From positions 1 to 64,000 of the forward strand of contig VCMS01000037.1 of NCBI GenBank assembly GCA_022539475.1: 64,000 nt of DNA. The letters run 5' to 3'. The position numbers and the translations under genes are program-made. The notes beneath the pieces were generated by a model. The model was not told where the DNA came from. It did no database searches and saw nothing but the letters and a program-made list of their open reading frames with translations. Position 1 is the stretch's first letter. Each line of letters opens with the position of its first letter. Of the stretch, positions 32,516 to 44,439 are shown piece by piece. Origin of the DNA: Gracilaria domingensis. Its lineage: Eukaryota; Rhodophyta; Florideophyceae; Gracilariales; Gracilariaceae.

Positions 32516-32860
32516 TTGTGTCACAACCGGAAAAGGATGTGAGAGAACATCAATATATCCCCAGTGGATGTTGAGAGGGAGGATGAACTACTCTACATGC
32601 TATCACTATTACCCATCCGGTGTCCAGTGGTGACATCTTCCTTTTTTGTCACAACCCACACAGGGTGTGACAGAAGAAGAAGATGCCCCCCGTCGAGACG
32701 GAGGGTGAGCTACTCTGAGTACAATCACTAGTTCCCAGCTTGCCTCCACTGGCGATATCTTCCTGTTTTGCCATCACAACAGAGTGAGGTTATGGCGGAA
32801 GAGAAAAATATCCCCGGTGGAGGCGAGGTGGGTGGGGACTATGTGGGGGCGAAAGAAGGG
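32516..32860 (+). repeat. Three tandem ~125-bp units with internal hairpin
   Basis: Units begin near 32516, 32646 and 32770. Each starts with a short hairpin (second unit: TGTCACAACC and GGGTGTGACA), then GATG..CCC, GTGG..GAG and, in the first two units, CTACTCTRMRT and CAGTGGTGACATCTTCCTTTT-like blocks. Divergence is moderate. They lie between the epimerase gene and the next hypothetical gene, which follows a TTAAATAG box at 32877-32884, so they could be upstream elements of that gene. Confidence 0.55.
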
Positions 32861-33067
32861 ACAGAAGAGTGACGCTTAAATAGTGGAAGGTGCGGAAGGT
32901 GCGGAGGTGTACAGTAGGTGTTTTGACAGGAAATGGGATGAGGGAAACAGGGACAATCATGGTGCTGGATATAGCCCGTGCGGTTGGACAGTGGGGGAGG
33001 ACAGCACAGCGTAACTCGATTGCACTCTATCGCTGCGAAAATTTCGATCCATATACTACTTCTCAAG

Positions 33068-33997
33068 ATGTCGAACGGATACTTGAAGGATGAGGAGCTC
33101 TTAGCGCGGTTGGAGGGGAAGGAGGTACCGCCGATGCCGTCACCAAGGCGGGAAGAGGACGTGATTACGGCGGCTGGTCGGATGTCGCAGAAGAAGGAAG
33201 TGGCCGATGAAGGCACGAAGTGTGAGGCGAGGAGAGGGGATGGTGATGAGGTGGAGAAGGGGGTAGAATTGCAGGTGGAGGGGGTCGCAGTGGATAGAAG
33301 GGGTGCGGTGCATTTGAGTCAGTTAGAGACTGGAGACCAGATAGAGAGTGGAGGCGGAGAGGGTGACAGGGAGATGCGGTTTGTGGGGGAGATGAAGGCG
33401 AGGGTGGGGATGTTGGGGTTGGTGATCAAGGAGTGACTGGACAATGGCATTGTGAAGATTGTAACGGGAATGGGCGGTGTTGTGCTGAGTGGGGGTGGTA
33501 GTGGTGTTTCAGGTGAGGCGATTTCGAGCCTACGGAATTCGCTGTCGGTATTAGGAGTGGAGATGAGGAATCATGTGTATGGGATACTGAAGTGTCCGGG
33601 AACGGAGGTTGGAGAGTTGCGGAAAGAGAATAGGGTTCTGAACGAGAGGTTGGACGTGCTGGAGAAGGAAGTGAAGGAGATGGGCAATAGGCAAAGATTG
33701 GTGGAAGAGAAAACGGTGAAAGGAGGTGTTGAGGGAAAGACGGAGAAGGGAAGTGCGGGAAGGGTGGTGGTACAAAAGGGGTCCCCTGTGAAACCGAAGA
33801 CAAAGGGTGGTGGGGTTGGGGATGGGAAGACCCGTCTGAAGAAGAGGCGTAAGGAGGTGAAGAAGGTGATAGAGGAGGTGGAGCGGGAGGGAGTCGTGGC
33901 TCCGGTGTTGACTGGGTTTAGGAGTGCGGCGGAGGCAGAGCTAACGGCGAAGGGGATTCTGAGGGGACAGGAGGAGAGAAGGATGGGAGGGATGTGA
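33068..33997 (+). pseudogene. Hypothetical charged coiled-coil protein, one in-frame stop
   Basis: No family is recognised. The ATG at 33068 opens MSNGYLKDEELLARLEGKEV and continues through a charged, Gly/Glu-rich region to a TGA at 33434-33436. The same frame continues after it for another 185 residues. The second half has a clear coiled coil (ELRKENRVLNERLDVLEKEV), a Lys/Gly-rich basic linker and a short C-terminal helix. A TTAAATAG box at 32877 and the tandem repeats at 32.5-32.86 kb lie upstream. The codon use is strongly purine-rich. It could be a host gene with a recent stop, or an ORF1-like remnant of a mobile element. Confidence 0.4.
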
Positions 33998-34675
33998 AGC
34001 CGTTTTGGGCCGAGGCGGGTATACGAGAATGGGGAGAGTTGCCCACCTGACTTCTACAAAATGACGTTTGCGGAGACGGAGAGGGAGGATGCGAACGCGT
34101 GATGGGCGAGAAATAGTTGAAAAGTGGCGGTGGTGTGGACTGGGAAGAAATGATGTGATGATTGAGGTGGGATGAGTTGCGATTGGCATTGCAACATAGG
34201 AGAAAATAGGAACGCAAACTAGCAGAATCGCAGATTTTAGAGAGGGTCGCGGAAAAGAGTGGATAGGGCCATTCGACGAAGTGCAACCTCTACAAAAACT
34301 AGGAGACCCAAAAATTAAACTGCGCGAGATGGAAATTAATACTCCAAAATTTCTTAATTTTTTGAGTGCCAGCTTCTGCCACCTCCTCGCGTGCCCCAAA
34401 TAGCCCAAAAACTAGCTTAGTTTCCAAAGCGAACACACTATATTCCACTTTGCGGAACACAGACGCTAAAGAGGAATTGTAAACGAGTTGGTGCGATGAA
34501 AGGACGGACGATAGAATAGGACAGGCTCCGGACACTTTTGTCCAGTTGAGACGTGGCGTTCAAACCCAACGAAGAGGTTGAAATTGTTCTGGAATGGAGA
34601 GTGTAAGGCGCTTAAACAAGCTACCCCATTACCTCCGCCAGACGCAATTGCGGCACGCGTCCGTTACATGCATGA
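33998..34675. other. Intergenic, no gene seen
   Basis: About 680 bases with no convincing frame or repeat. Short frames on the minus strand (34299-34535 and others) show no domain. Confidence 0.45.
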
Positions 34676-35108
34676 CCCAGGGAAACACTTTGATATCCGC
34701 TTGATATTCCTTAGATATGCTTTGGATATCCGAATGATTTCTGGGATATCCATCTGATTTTCGAAGTTGGATATACGGCCGATGTACATAAGATACACGA
34801 CAATGCTCGCAATATCCATACCAATGATATTCGTCTGATTTCTGGATGTTCGAATGGTGCCCGAGCAATTCCAAGAGAAGCAACTTTGGTTTTCGAAATC
34901 ATTCGTCCTATCTACTGTTATATCTTTCAAAGTAGTTGATGCATGTCTCAAGGGCATCAAAAGAGTATCATTCCGTACATCATCTGTCATATCTACTGGA
35001 TGTCACAGGGATATCATGGATGTACGTAAGATATCCCGATGATATACGAAAGACATCCGGATTTTAAATCCACGGGGTATCATTCGAGCATCTGTATACT
35101 TCTCTGGG
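34676..35108. mobile_element. MITE family 3, copy b (GATATC-rich)
   Basis: A 433-bp element starting CCCAGGGAA and ending TTCTCTGGG, with a probable ATG target duplication (34672-34674 with one extra base before the element, and 35109-35111). The inside is the same degenerate array of GATATCC/GGATATC words seen at 24640-25092 and 39666-40119. Confidence 0.55.
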
Positions 35109-37779
35109 ATGTAAGGCATAGCAATTGCCATTCGTCCTGCACGTGTGACATGAGTCAAACACGTTTCGCACAGTGGCACACGACTGGACGCGTGTACCGC
35201 ATAGCCCGCACGGGTGGCACGTGTCACACGTGCCATGGCGCGAGTCATGGGCGCCCGGCGCGTGCCGACACTTGTCACACTATGTTGCCTTGTGCACTGA
35301 GCGTGCTTGAAGTTCTGAAACGTGACTGGTTGGAGCCTGAAAAGAGCTATTTAAGATATCACCGTGCCAGCTCGAGCCAACTCACGAGAACAACCATCAA
35401 CCGATCTCGACTATCGCCTGCTACTAAGTCGCCAGACATTAATGCTTACTAAAACTGATTTCCGGCGCCCCTAGGTTTGCAACCAACAGTACTGTCTCCA
35501 CCGTTGGGTGTCTTCAATATTTCGGAGTATAGGGGGACTACCTCCACATTAACTTTATAAACATTCATCACATTTGAGTCTGTCGTTGATTCTTGTGCAT
35601 CACTTTATGCTTTATCGCTCACATAACTTGTTCTTCATATTATTCGGTTGAGTATTGCATGACCTGCATATTTCGCATCCGGCCTTCGTTCGTCAAGATT
35701 CGACTTTGACCTCTTTTCTGGTTGTTTTAATTCAGCGATTGGGAATTTATGAAGAGAAGTAACCGACACAATCTGTCATTTATCTCAAGTCCCGTTACTT
35801 TCAGTAGTTCTTCGAGCAATTTCTTAAGAAGCTACGAGAGCACAAACTTGGCTTGTAACCGCCGGGGCGTTTCTTTTTTCCCCAGAAATGGCCTCTTCAG
35901 GCAGGGAGCGGCAGCAAGTGTGTTAAACTGCTAGCAACAGAAACGTTGCTTGGCTGCGTCGTGCGATTTTGTAGGGCATTGGTCTGCAAGCAAGTCTTTT
36001 CTCTTTGAATCATCCCAGTTGTTAGTTGGTTTGGAACTGGGATCGATCCGATTCAAAAAGATGATTATTCTTTGCCCACCGGAAGTGGCGGGTTGTACGT
36101 GATGATGAAATGACTGGCCGGTACATAATGCCCTAGCAAGGCTTAAAAAGTTACAAGTAAATGGCTCCAGTAGCGATCAGTGATTGCCCACCACTTATCA
36201 ACTGGAAATCATTTGACACTGAAAAGCCTTTTTTTATTCGTTGATATCCCTGATATGTTATTTTAAGGCACACGACAGCGTACCCAACTTTCCACTTCGT
36301 GAAAAGAATACAAAGAGAAGTCTTTCAGCCTTCTGAACGCACATACACCTTCCAGACAGTAGTCCTAATGACGTAGCAGAGTAAGAACTCAGTGAAGTTT
36401 GTCGTGCACTTGTTACAACCATCACAACAAATATGTTTTTGATATTTCAGAACCCCTCGAAAACGCCTAGGTACACTTTAGGGAAACCACATGCAACACT
36501 TTACTGATACAATTAGCTCTACACCAGGAGCAATTATCGCCCTTTTTTTATTGCGAACCAACAAAGGCACAATCGCAACACAGAAATCACAGAAATGCTT
36601 CAAAAATCCACTGCGTTTTACAGAAAAGGCTCAGAAAGGACACTATTCTTGCCGTTCTTCATCTCTTTTCTCAGACACCGATACAGATGTCCCATTCGGA
36701 GTAGTTACTTTACATTCCTTCACAGTACGCTGTGAGTGCCAACAATTCCAACAACGCGACTTGATGTAGGTGCAATTTACGAAATGTAAGCAAGCCCGTT
36801 GCGCATTGCAGGCTTTTGGTTACGCCCAACGATTTTGGAGCTCTCATGGAAGCTCACAGAGCACTAGTGGGTTGGCTTGAGGTCCGAAGCGTAGTTAAGA
36901 GCAGTTCAACAACCCATGTAAAAGAGCAAAAGAACGATCGTGAAAGAAGGTAGCGTTGGTGACAGAGGAGGGCAAACTGGTTGAGAAACCTACTTGCTTT
37001 CACACGTCAGCTGCACTCTGATCGAGATTATCCCAAGTAGTTTGGACTTCTAGAAAGCTTTTTTTTGTGTAACTATCTCGTTTTCTAAACTGTCTGGAAG
37101 CACTAAAGATATAGTATAGTGAACCAAAGGCCATGGCATGTTCTTCTAAAAATATCCTATATTCAATATTGCAAACCTTTCAAAGATTAAGGATATCGTA
37201 AATGTTTTTCGGAAAACCTTTTCGTTTCGGCATAGCAGGAGCAACAGAGCAGTCACTTGCTCATAGTGCTCTGTTATACTGTACGGCTCAACCGTACGCA
37301 TTCAGTGTGTTCATCAAGGACAGCACTGCTCCTAGGGAGGTGAGTAAGGGATTTTGAGGAAAAGCACTTGGGCGGAGGATCAAAAAGTGCGAGAGATCCT
37401 CAGATCGCTGTAAACTGCGAAGACGCCAAGAGAAGACGGCAAAGTACATTTTGCGAAACTCAAAAGGATCCAGAATTTGTTTTATTGGTATCTAAAAGCC
37501 CTTTCGAACTATTGGAGCAGTTCAAAAGGTTAGAGTGCCAGACAGATATGATCTATCCGTAACATTAATGAAGCCCCAAAAACCGAAAAAAACTTAGTGA
37601 TATACAGCATATAAAGTAAACAAAATTCATATACATTCGCGAGCTTCTATAAATACCAAAGTAGTATAGTCTGCCTAGAATTTAAACCGTAATCGCGCCG
37701 ATACTCACACTTAGTACAAAGATTAAAACAACCTTCAGTTGCATTCCTCCCAGTCTCAGCTTCCCAACACAGTATCAAG
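35109..37779. other. Long stretch without a supported gene
   Basis: About 2.7 kb. The first 250 bases (35110-35360) are GC-rich, with repeated CACGTGTGACA and GGCACGTGTCACACGTG words, and end in a TATTTAAG box near 35348; this could be a solo LTR or promoter fragment. The rest is AT-rich with short frames (36491-36769 and 37368-37562) that show no known domain. No tRNA passes inspection. Confidence 0.4.
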
Positions 37780-38697
37780 ATGCCTCGTGGTCCCCAACTT
37801 ACAAATGAAGAGAAGGCTGCCATTCTGGCTCACCACCATCATGGAATGAGCCGGAGAGACATCGCAATAGAGATCAATCGTTCCAGAAGCTGCATCCAAA
37901 AGTTCCTAAACCGCCTACACGCACACCAGCAAACACCGTTTACAGCAAGCAACAAAAGAACTCACTCCGAAATAAGTGAGACTTATAATAAGACAGACCG
38001 CTTGGACCAAATGTAGTGCAAAAGATCTTCAAATGCAATACAACTTGCCGGTATCCGTCTGCCGTATACAGAAGGTATTGACGGAGTACCATATTTGAGG
38101 TACTAACGGAGGCCTAGAGGTCCTTATATGACAAAACTCCGCAAAAATTCCAGACTCGAATGGGAGAAAGCTGAGCTTGTCTTTGGCGCACTTAAGTTGA
38201 AAAGGGTGGTTTTTTCTGATGAGAAGAAGTTTAATATAGATTGCTCTTGTGGGGTAGCCTACTACTGCCATGGCTTGAGGAATACACCGGAGATATGTTC
38301 GAAGAGACAGCAAGGGGTCGACTCATTAATGATTTGGGGCGCTACCAGCTATTATAAACAAATTGATCTTGATTTAATTGAACTTACGAAGAACTCGGAG
38401 AAGTATGTTGTGACTTTAGAACATGTTTGTATCCTGTTTGCTGCTGAAATTCTGGGCGAGAGTTGGGTCTTGCAGCATGACGGAGCCTCTATTCACCGTT
38501 CAAACTACACTAAAAACTGGTTAAACGAAAGGGAAGTTGATGTTTCGAATTGACCGGCTAAGAGTCCCGATCTCAAAACTATTGAGAATGTTTGGGGAAG
38601 TTTAGCAAAGGAAATATATGGAGTTGGGAAGCATTTCGAAAGTATCGAAGCTTTATCTACTTATGCGAATCATGTGTGGTCTGTGGTGCGATCTTAA
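37780..38697 (+). mobile_element. Tc1/mariner transposase relic (DD34E type)
   Basis: The single frame from ATG 37780 begins with a paired-type DNA-binding domain: MPRGPQLTNEEKAAILAHHH, then MSRRDIAIEINRSRSCIQKF. The catalytic core follows from 38128: VVFSDEKKFNID (first Asp), LMIWGATS, WVLQHDGASIHRS (second Asp) and SPDLKTIENVWGSL (Glu). Thirty-four positions separate the second Asp from the Glu, which makes it a Tc1-like DD34E enzyme. Three in-frame stops lie at about 38014, 38104 and 38551; the last replaces a tryptophan usual in W-P-x-x-S-P-D-L. Otherwise the frame is kept to a final TAA at 38695. Terminal inverted repeats were not found. It is a dead but not ancient copy. Confidence 0.75.
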
Positions 38698-39512
38698 CAT
38701 TAATTATCTTAAGACATTGTACCAATCTCTTCCAAGACGTCTAGTTTTTGTAATTGAGCGCAAGCTTGCCATTACGGCCTACTGAGATACAATTATGAGT
38801 AAAAGTGTTTATTGGTTTATTTAAAATTTCGCTGCTCTTTATTGATTTCGTTTTTGTCCATTCCAATATCTTCTACTCTGCAGCGTAAATTATGGCCTTT
38901 TTGTTGGGAAGAACGGGAAGAAAGGGTGGAAGAAAGGAGGGCAACTTGTTGGAGATGTGAAGGAGACGGGTTCGACACTGGTGGGTTTTTGTTGTTGGTT
39001 CTTTAGATTTTCGGGGACTGTAGTAGTAGCTATAGAGTGATAGAGTAGATCGAGTATTTTGGCCAAGGTTGACCACGTTTTGCTCATTTGCTTCCGATTT
39101 CGACGGCCCATTGGAGATGATCTTATGCCTCCCATGTGTGAGCCCTACATGTAGAACAGAAACTGAAACGGATTAGGGCCACGCCACCGCAGGTACTGCC
39201 GGTACTGTATGCGCAACGAAATCTGTCTAACTTCACCAACTGGGGGCCATTCTGCTTTTGCAGTTGAAAAAATATAGTATAAATTACATCAGACGGCATG
39301 ATCTCGCAAGACGAGAAACAGGGTGCCAAAGGTCATCGGTACTAGCAAATGAACTTGATGAAGACTCGTCGACTACGTCAACGTCTGAGCTCTCGACGCT
39401 GTTTCGGTCGGCCTCGCTTGCACTTTACGCCGTTGACAGCTCCCCTTCGCTTTGCTCCGAAATCCTCCTCAGATCATCAAACTCATTCTTTCTCACAATT
39501 TCTCTACCATCC
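38698..39512. other. No supported gene
   Basis: This stretch of 0.8 kb has short frames on both strands without domains. It may contain the 3' end of the leftward gene at 39.5-43.35 kb. Confidence 0.4.
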
Positions 39513-39665
39513 TCACAGTTCCCAATCTTTTCGGTAAATCTTAGTACCCCAAGCCGTTCTCTCATCTATTTCGACCGCCTTCGGGCTCTTCTTATTTCCC
39601 GAGGCTTCGACTGTTTTGGTAACTGCGACTCCGTCCTGAAAACCTTCCACTGCCGTCTGCATCTC

Positions 39666-40119
39666 CCCAGTGAGGCAAGTTGATGTCCTTTGGATATACC
39701 AAAAATTCAAAACAGAGACATCCAATGTTTATCTCGTAAACGTCATCAGCCCATCCAGGATGTTCTAGTGATCTCCAAGCGATAAACGTATGATTAGCGT
39801 AAATTATGCACATAGCTACCCCGAAGAATGTACTGTTTTTGCATCTGGGATAAGCGAATGACGCACGGTGATATGCGCGTACGATATCCCAAACACCTCG
39901 GGGCATCCATTGTACATCACGACATACATGGTATATCTCTTCGCCTATCGTTTGTAAGTCACCTGAACACCACAAGTTTATATTTTTGATAGCTCAAGAA
40001 CATCATTTTTGCACATCCACGGGGCATCTATTGGATGTCAAAGGCACATCTCCCAATCTCAGGATATGGACGGCGGACATCTTGGAGACATGTTCAGGTT
40101 ATCATGTTACCTCTCTGGG
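39666..40119. mobile_element. MITE family 3, copy c (GATATC-rich)
   Basis: A 454-bp element with ends CCCAGTGAG and CCTCTCTGGG and a CTC target duplication at 39663-39665 and 40120-40122. It lies in a leftward host-like gene, and removing it with one CTC keeps that gene's frame. The inside is a degenerate GATATC/GACATC array. Confidence 0.7.
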
Positions 40120-40459
40120 CTCAGGTTCATGTTCGACGAGACCCATACCATTATCATCCGCAGCGCTAAAGCCCCCACTTTCACATGACAGACCGTTGTG
40201 AACATGACATGTGTAGGACTGTGAATCCTCATCTTCTTTATTTCTCACCGTCTTCTCGCCAGAGCAAGGTTCAGACACGGATTTCATTTCATTCACACGT
40301 TCGGAAAGGTGCTTGGAGAATTCTTTGACCGAGAACAGTCGCTCAATTCTTTCCATTCCTTCCACGTCTATTGCCATTTCGGACTTTTGCACTTCCGGTA
40401 CAAATCCGTCGTCTCTTTGCCATTGGTTTCCCTGCTCAAAGTCAGTGCTCTGACCTCTA

Positions 40460-40881
40460 CACTACAAGAAATTTTTGGAAAAAGAAGAGTGCAATTTGTG
40501 GTTGCCCGGCACTCATGGATGGTACTTGGATGCCGGCTGGACCTCATTTGGAGCGCACGCGATGTCTGTTTGCAGCTCAATTTCGAGGTGTCCAAATGGA
40601 GGACATGCGCCATGCCGATGGAGGGCACTATGAGTGCAAACGATACACATTGCACTCCATCTGCGCCCACATTGCTTTCATGTTGCTCCCCGCGTTCTCA
40701 AATTGCACGCCAAGAGCACTCCGAATAATGAAATAAGCTATTAAAAAATTTGATTCGCCGTTGCAGGGGTGTCCAAAAGGAACGCGGATGGCGTACACAG
40801 AGAGTGCACCTGGAAGTTTACCAGAGCGAGATTTGCACTCCAAATGCGCTGATAAAAATGAAAAAAAAATTTCTTCTAGGG
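40460..40881. mobile_element. MITE family 1, copy b
   Basis: A 422-bp element in inverted orientation relative to copy a. Ends are CACTACAAGAAATTTTT and AAAAATTTCTTCTAGGG, with a perfect CTA target duplication at 40457-40459 and 40882-40884. It is very similar to copy a along its whole length, which indicates a fairly recent common source. Confidence 0.75.
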
Positions 40882-42764
40882 CTAGAGCAGATGACACGCT
40901 GCGAACGATTACGTAGTCAGGCACATCGGACGTCTCCATTTGCGATTCGCTTCCTTTAGTCTTCGCTTCTCCTCTTTCCTCAAGCATACTTTGCAACGAT
41001 TTCACATTGCCAGTTAATATGCCATGTTCACAAGCACGTTGCGCAGTTTTTTTCGAAAGACTTTTCTGCCACCGTCTCAAGTTGTTCTAATTCAATTTTG
41101 GCGGGCATTTGACCTTGAATCGGAAACTTTTAGGAGACGTTTGCTGCTTTTCTGAGATTTCTGCTCTTTCTTGAAAAACATCGAGCTGGATTCTTGATAA
41201 TACAGTCCAGAATCTTTTGAAACCACACAAATGTCTCTAAATGCCTAAGATTCGGTTTCCTTGAACACAAAGCTTCCCGTCAAACGACAGACGCAGAGCC
41301 GTCTCATGCGCCCATTCTTTTACACCAAAATAGACTGGAGAGCATAATGCATTCATGGTCGGTACAAGTGCACTTTCCTGGTCATCATAATACTTTTTCG
41401 GCTGCAAACGATCCAAAAACCAGCTACAAATTTTACATTAGAAAGTGTATTAGATAATCTTTATAATTCTTGTCTTTATGGTCCTTCTTTTAGATCTAGA
41501 AAACGAAATATGAGAAAGATGCTCCATTTTATATATGATAATCAATCGAAGATTATAGATTTTGACTTCCAACTTGTCTTTGGCTCTAATTGTATTAGAT
41601 CTAAAAATAAGAATGTAAATGCTATAAAAGTGCGTAGATCAGAAGTTCTTTTAACTTTTTAAAAAAAGGAGTCGTCTTTGTAGCTCATCTCCACCTCTAA
41701 GGTTTCCACACGTCTCTCTGCTCACCACTCCGCATGCCTCTCCGGATACGCTCTCTTGCCCCGGTTTTTGCATCTGAACAGTGGGAGGTACGAATCTCTC
41801 TCGATCTGAGTGTTGTTTAATGTGCTATTTCATGTCATTCGTTAGCCAAGCATTTGTCAATCAATAATTTCTCCAATGCTCCTCCAAGCGAGGCAATGCC
41901 TGATGGGCACAATCTAAACGTACGCTGCTACCGTCCTCCCAAATATTGTTTTTCCTTCGATCGAAAAACACATATTTGTATTCCAATTCCCCTCTTTCCT
42001 TAATGATCTCGGCCACCAAAACATGTTCTGCACTAATCAATCGCAATCGAAAAACACCATTTCGAACTCCAACGTGATGCAAGTAACTGCAACATTTCGT
42101 GCAACATGTATATAGTGTTTATGGGCATGAATTTCAGATGCTGAGGCTCGTGTATCGGAAGAAACTATGGCGTTGCATTTGCAGTACAAGTTTCGGAACA
42201 TGAGCTGAAAACCTTGCCTTCGTTCAAGCAAATCAAGAGTCCCGCCTAGAAGTTACATCATCCGATTTAAACATTAGCCTATTGCCAAGCTTTGTTGCTT
42301 TTTCAGGTTGCTATGATCTTGGCTGCAGGAAGGGAGACAATTTCAGAGAGTGTCTCTGTCTTCTGAGCTTCTAAGAACTGTGAATATATTTTTCCGTTGG
42401 CGCACTGAGGATTCCATTCTCTCTTGAACTTTCGCAACGTTTCAGTCAAACTTCCGATGGTCGATTGCGCTGCGTCGGCCTCATGATGTTCAGTTCTTTT
42501 GCGTTTCTGGTGTAATCTTCTAGGATTGTTCCATTGTCTGTTAGAAGATTCTTTGCTTCGCTTGCCACGGCAATGACATTACCCCCAATGGCTCTGGTAT
42601 CCTTGGCCCTTGGCGATGACCTCTGAGACTGATGATGGCTTCTGCTCATGGAATCAGTCGAGCCTTCAGCTGAAGTTATTCCGTCACTTGACAATAACTC
42701 AAGCGATGCCAAACTAGATAGCGTTTCTTTCATTCACGAGTTATCAACATCATTCACAAGTCCT

Positions 42765-43156
42765 CGCTATAAGAAATTTTTGTGGTTTGTGGAGCACGCG
42801 CGGATGTTAATTGGACGCCTTTTCAAAATTGGAGCGCGACTGGTAGTAAAATGGATCAATAAAATCGGGCCATACAAGCCTCTCTAGAGTGTCAAAGGGG
42901 AAGGAGATAAGAATATGGAAGAAGTGTTGAAGGATAGTGTTCGTAGTACATGACACTCACAAAAGCATAACGTACAACAAGGACAACCATAATGCACCCT
43001 CCAATGACACTCACAAAATTGAAAAAATTAAAATTTTAATATGCGCCGTGTCAAAACGGAGGTGGCGCTGAAGGCTGAACGAGTGTAATGTGAGGGTGCA
43101 GCACATCCAAATTCTTTCATGGTACGTTCACAAAATTAAAAAAATTTCTTATAGGA
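42765..43156. mobile_element. MITE family 2, copy a
   Basis: A 392-bp element. Ends are CGCTATAAGAAATTTTTG and AAAAATTTCTTATAGGA, with a CCT target duplication at 42762-42764 and 43157-43159. The terminal repeats are nearly those of MITE family 1, but the inside is different and holds repeated GACACTCACAAAA words. Copy b lies at 44047-44439. Confidence 0.75.
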
Positions 43157-43353
43157 CCTGTGTATATGAGAAGGATGGGCGGAAGCTTTTGTAGCTGCTG
43201 TAGAACTGCGCCAGGCAGCGGCTCAGCTCCTCGGAATGCTTTCTGTTCTGCCTGATATTTGACCGCAGTATCATCTTCATTCTCTATATATGTAACAGCA
43301 CCCGTGAAGACTCCTCCAATTCGTCTCCGTTTGTTCCGATATCCTTCCTTCAC

Positions 43354-44046
43354 ATGATGACCTTGGTTTCCCGCAAAATAAGATACAACTTAGCAAGCAA
43401 GGCTTTCGCTGGCTATCTCTGGACTTAAAACGTTCTCTATCTTCATCTGTAAAGAGTTCAGATATGTCTGCCTTCAGAGAGTAAAAAATGAAAATAGCTA
43501 AAAGGTGAAAGTTTGTTCGTTGAAGATGGCTGTAGTCGGCAGTAGGGGTGTTTTAAATGCAAATGTAAAGAGGCGACGGAGGGAAGATCGAAGGTTCCTT
43601 TCTGAAACGAAGAGCAATGAGTTGTTTCCGTAAAAGCAGTCATAGTGTATCATTGCACCAATTGTCTCTGGCCGGAACGCAATCAGGAGAAGCTTGATTG
43701 TGGAATTTTGTTTCCTGTTGTTTTGTTCTTAGATTATTCGTAATGTGTTTCTAGTATTTATTTCAACAAAAACTCAGTTGGAGAACATGAGTGACTATCT
43801 GGGAGCAGTCTTACACGAGCGAAAGTTTGGGGAGCACCTTCCCTTATTTGAGATTCGTGTATGAATTAGAAGGGTAGATGGGATGGAAGTAGAAGCACGT
43901 TGAATCATTCCCGATTGGCCAAGATGAAAGTTGATAAGCCCTTTTGAGCAAGTCATAGAAACATGACATAAAAGTAACGTAGTTGTTCCAATATATTTAT
44001 CAAATGATTTTAGGTTTGCTGAAACAGACTCATGGCTAAGATATCT
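43354..44046. other. No supported gene
   Basis: About 690 bases, AT-rich, with short frames on the minus strand (43458-43643 and 43795-44046) and no domain. Part may be the 5' untranslated region of the leftward gene starting near 43353. Confidence 0.4.
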
Positions 44047-44439
44047 CCCTATAAGAAATTTTTGCGGTTTGTGGAGCCCATGCGGATAATAATCGGACGC
44101 TTTTTCAAAAATTGAAGCGGGCTTGGTAGTGAAATGGATCAATAAAATCGCGCCATACGGCCCCGTCTAGAGTGTCGAAACGGAAGGCGATGAGAATATG
44201 GAAGGAGTGTTGAAGGACAGTTTTGATCGTACGTGACACTCACAAAAGCAAAGCTTGCAACGAGAACAGTCATAATGCACCCTTCAATGACACTCACAAA
44301 ATTGAATAAATTGAAAATTTGATATGCACCGTGTCAAAAAGGAGGTCGCGCGGAACGCTGAACAAGTAAAATGTGAGAGTCTGGCACATCCAATCTCCTT
44401 CATGTTACCTTCACAAAATTGAAACAATTTCTTAGAGGG
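44047..44439. mobile_element. MITE family 2, copy b
   Basis: A 393-bp element with ends CCCTATAAGAAATTTTTG and CAATTTCTTAGAGGG and a TCT target duplication at 44044-44046 and 44440-44442. It is roughly 85-90% similar by eye to copy a. It sits at the end of a short minus-strand frame (44440-44746) with no known domain. Confidence 0.75.

Larger units (their letters stand above)
39513..43353 (-). pseudogene. Host-like gene interrupted by three MITEs
   Basis: No family is recognised. Coding-looking pieces lie on the minus strand at 43157-43353 (MKEGYRNKRRRIGGVFTGAV), 42446-42764 (TLSSLASLELLSSDG), 41861-42231, 40882-41080 (RRWQKSLSKKTAQRACEHG), 40120-40459 (MERIERLFSVKEFSKHLSER) and 39513-39665 (MQTAVEGFQDGVAVTKTVEA). 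MITEs at 42765-43156, 40460-40881 and 39666-40119 split it. Reading across each empty site with one copy of the target duplication keeps a frame. At 39666-40119 the frame runs through cleanly to a stop at 39513. At 42765-43156 it passes one TGA and continues. Whether all pieces belong to one gene is inference; the 41.1-42.4 kb part is the weakest link. Confidence 0.4.

Noticed and set aside
33426-33803. Minus-strand Ser/Pro/His-rich frame opposite the coiled-coil gene
   Set aside because: It is the complement of a purine-rich coding frame. Composition alone explains it.
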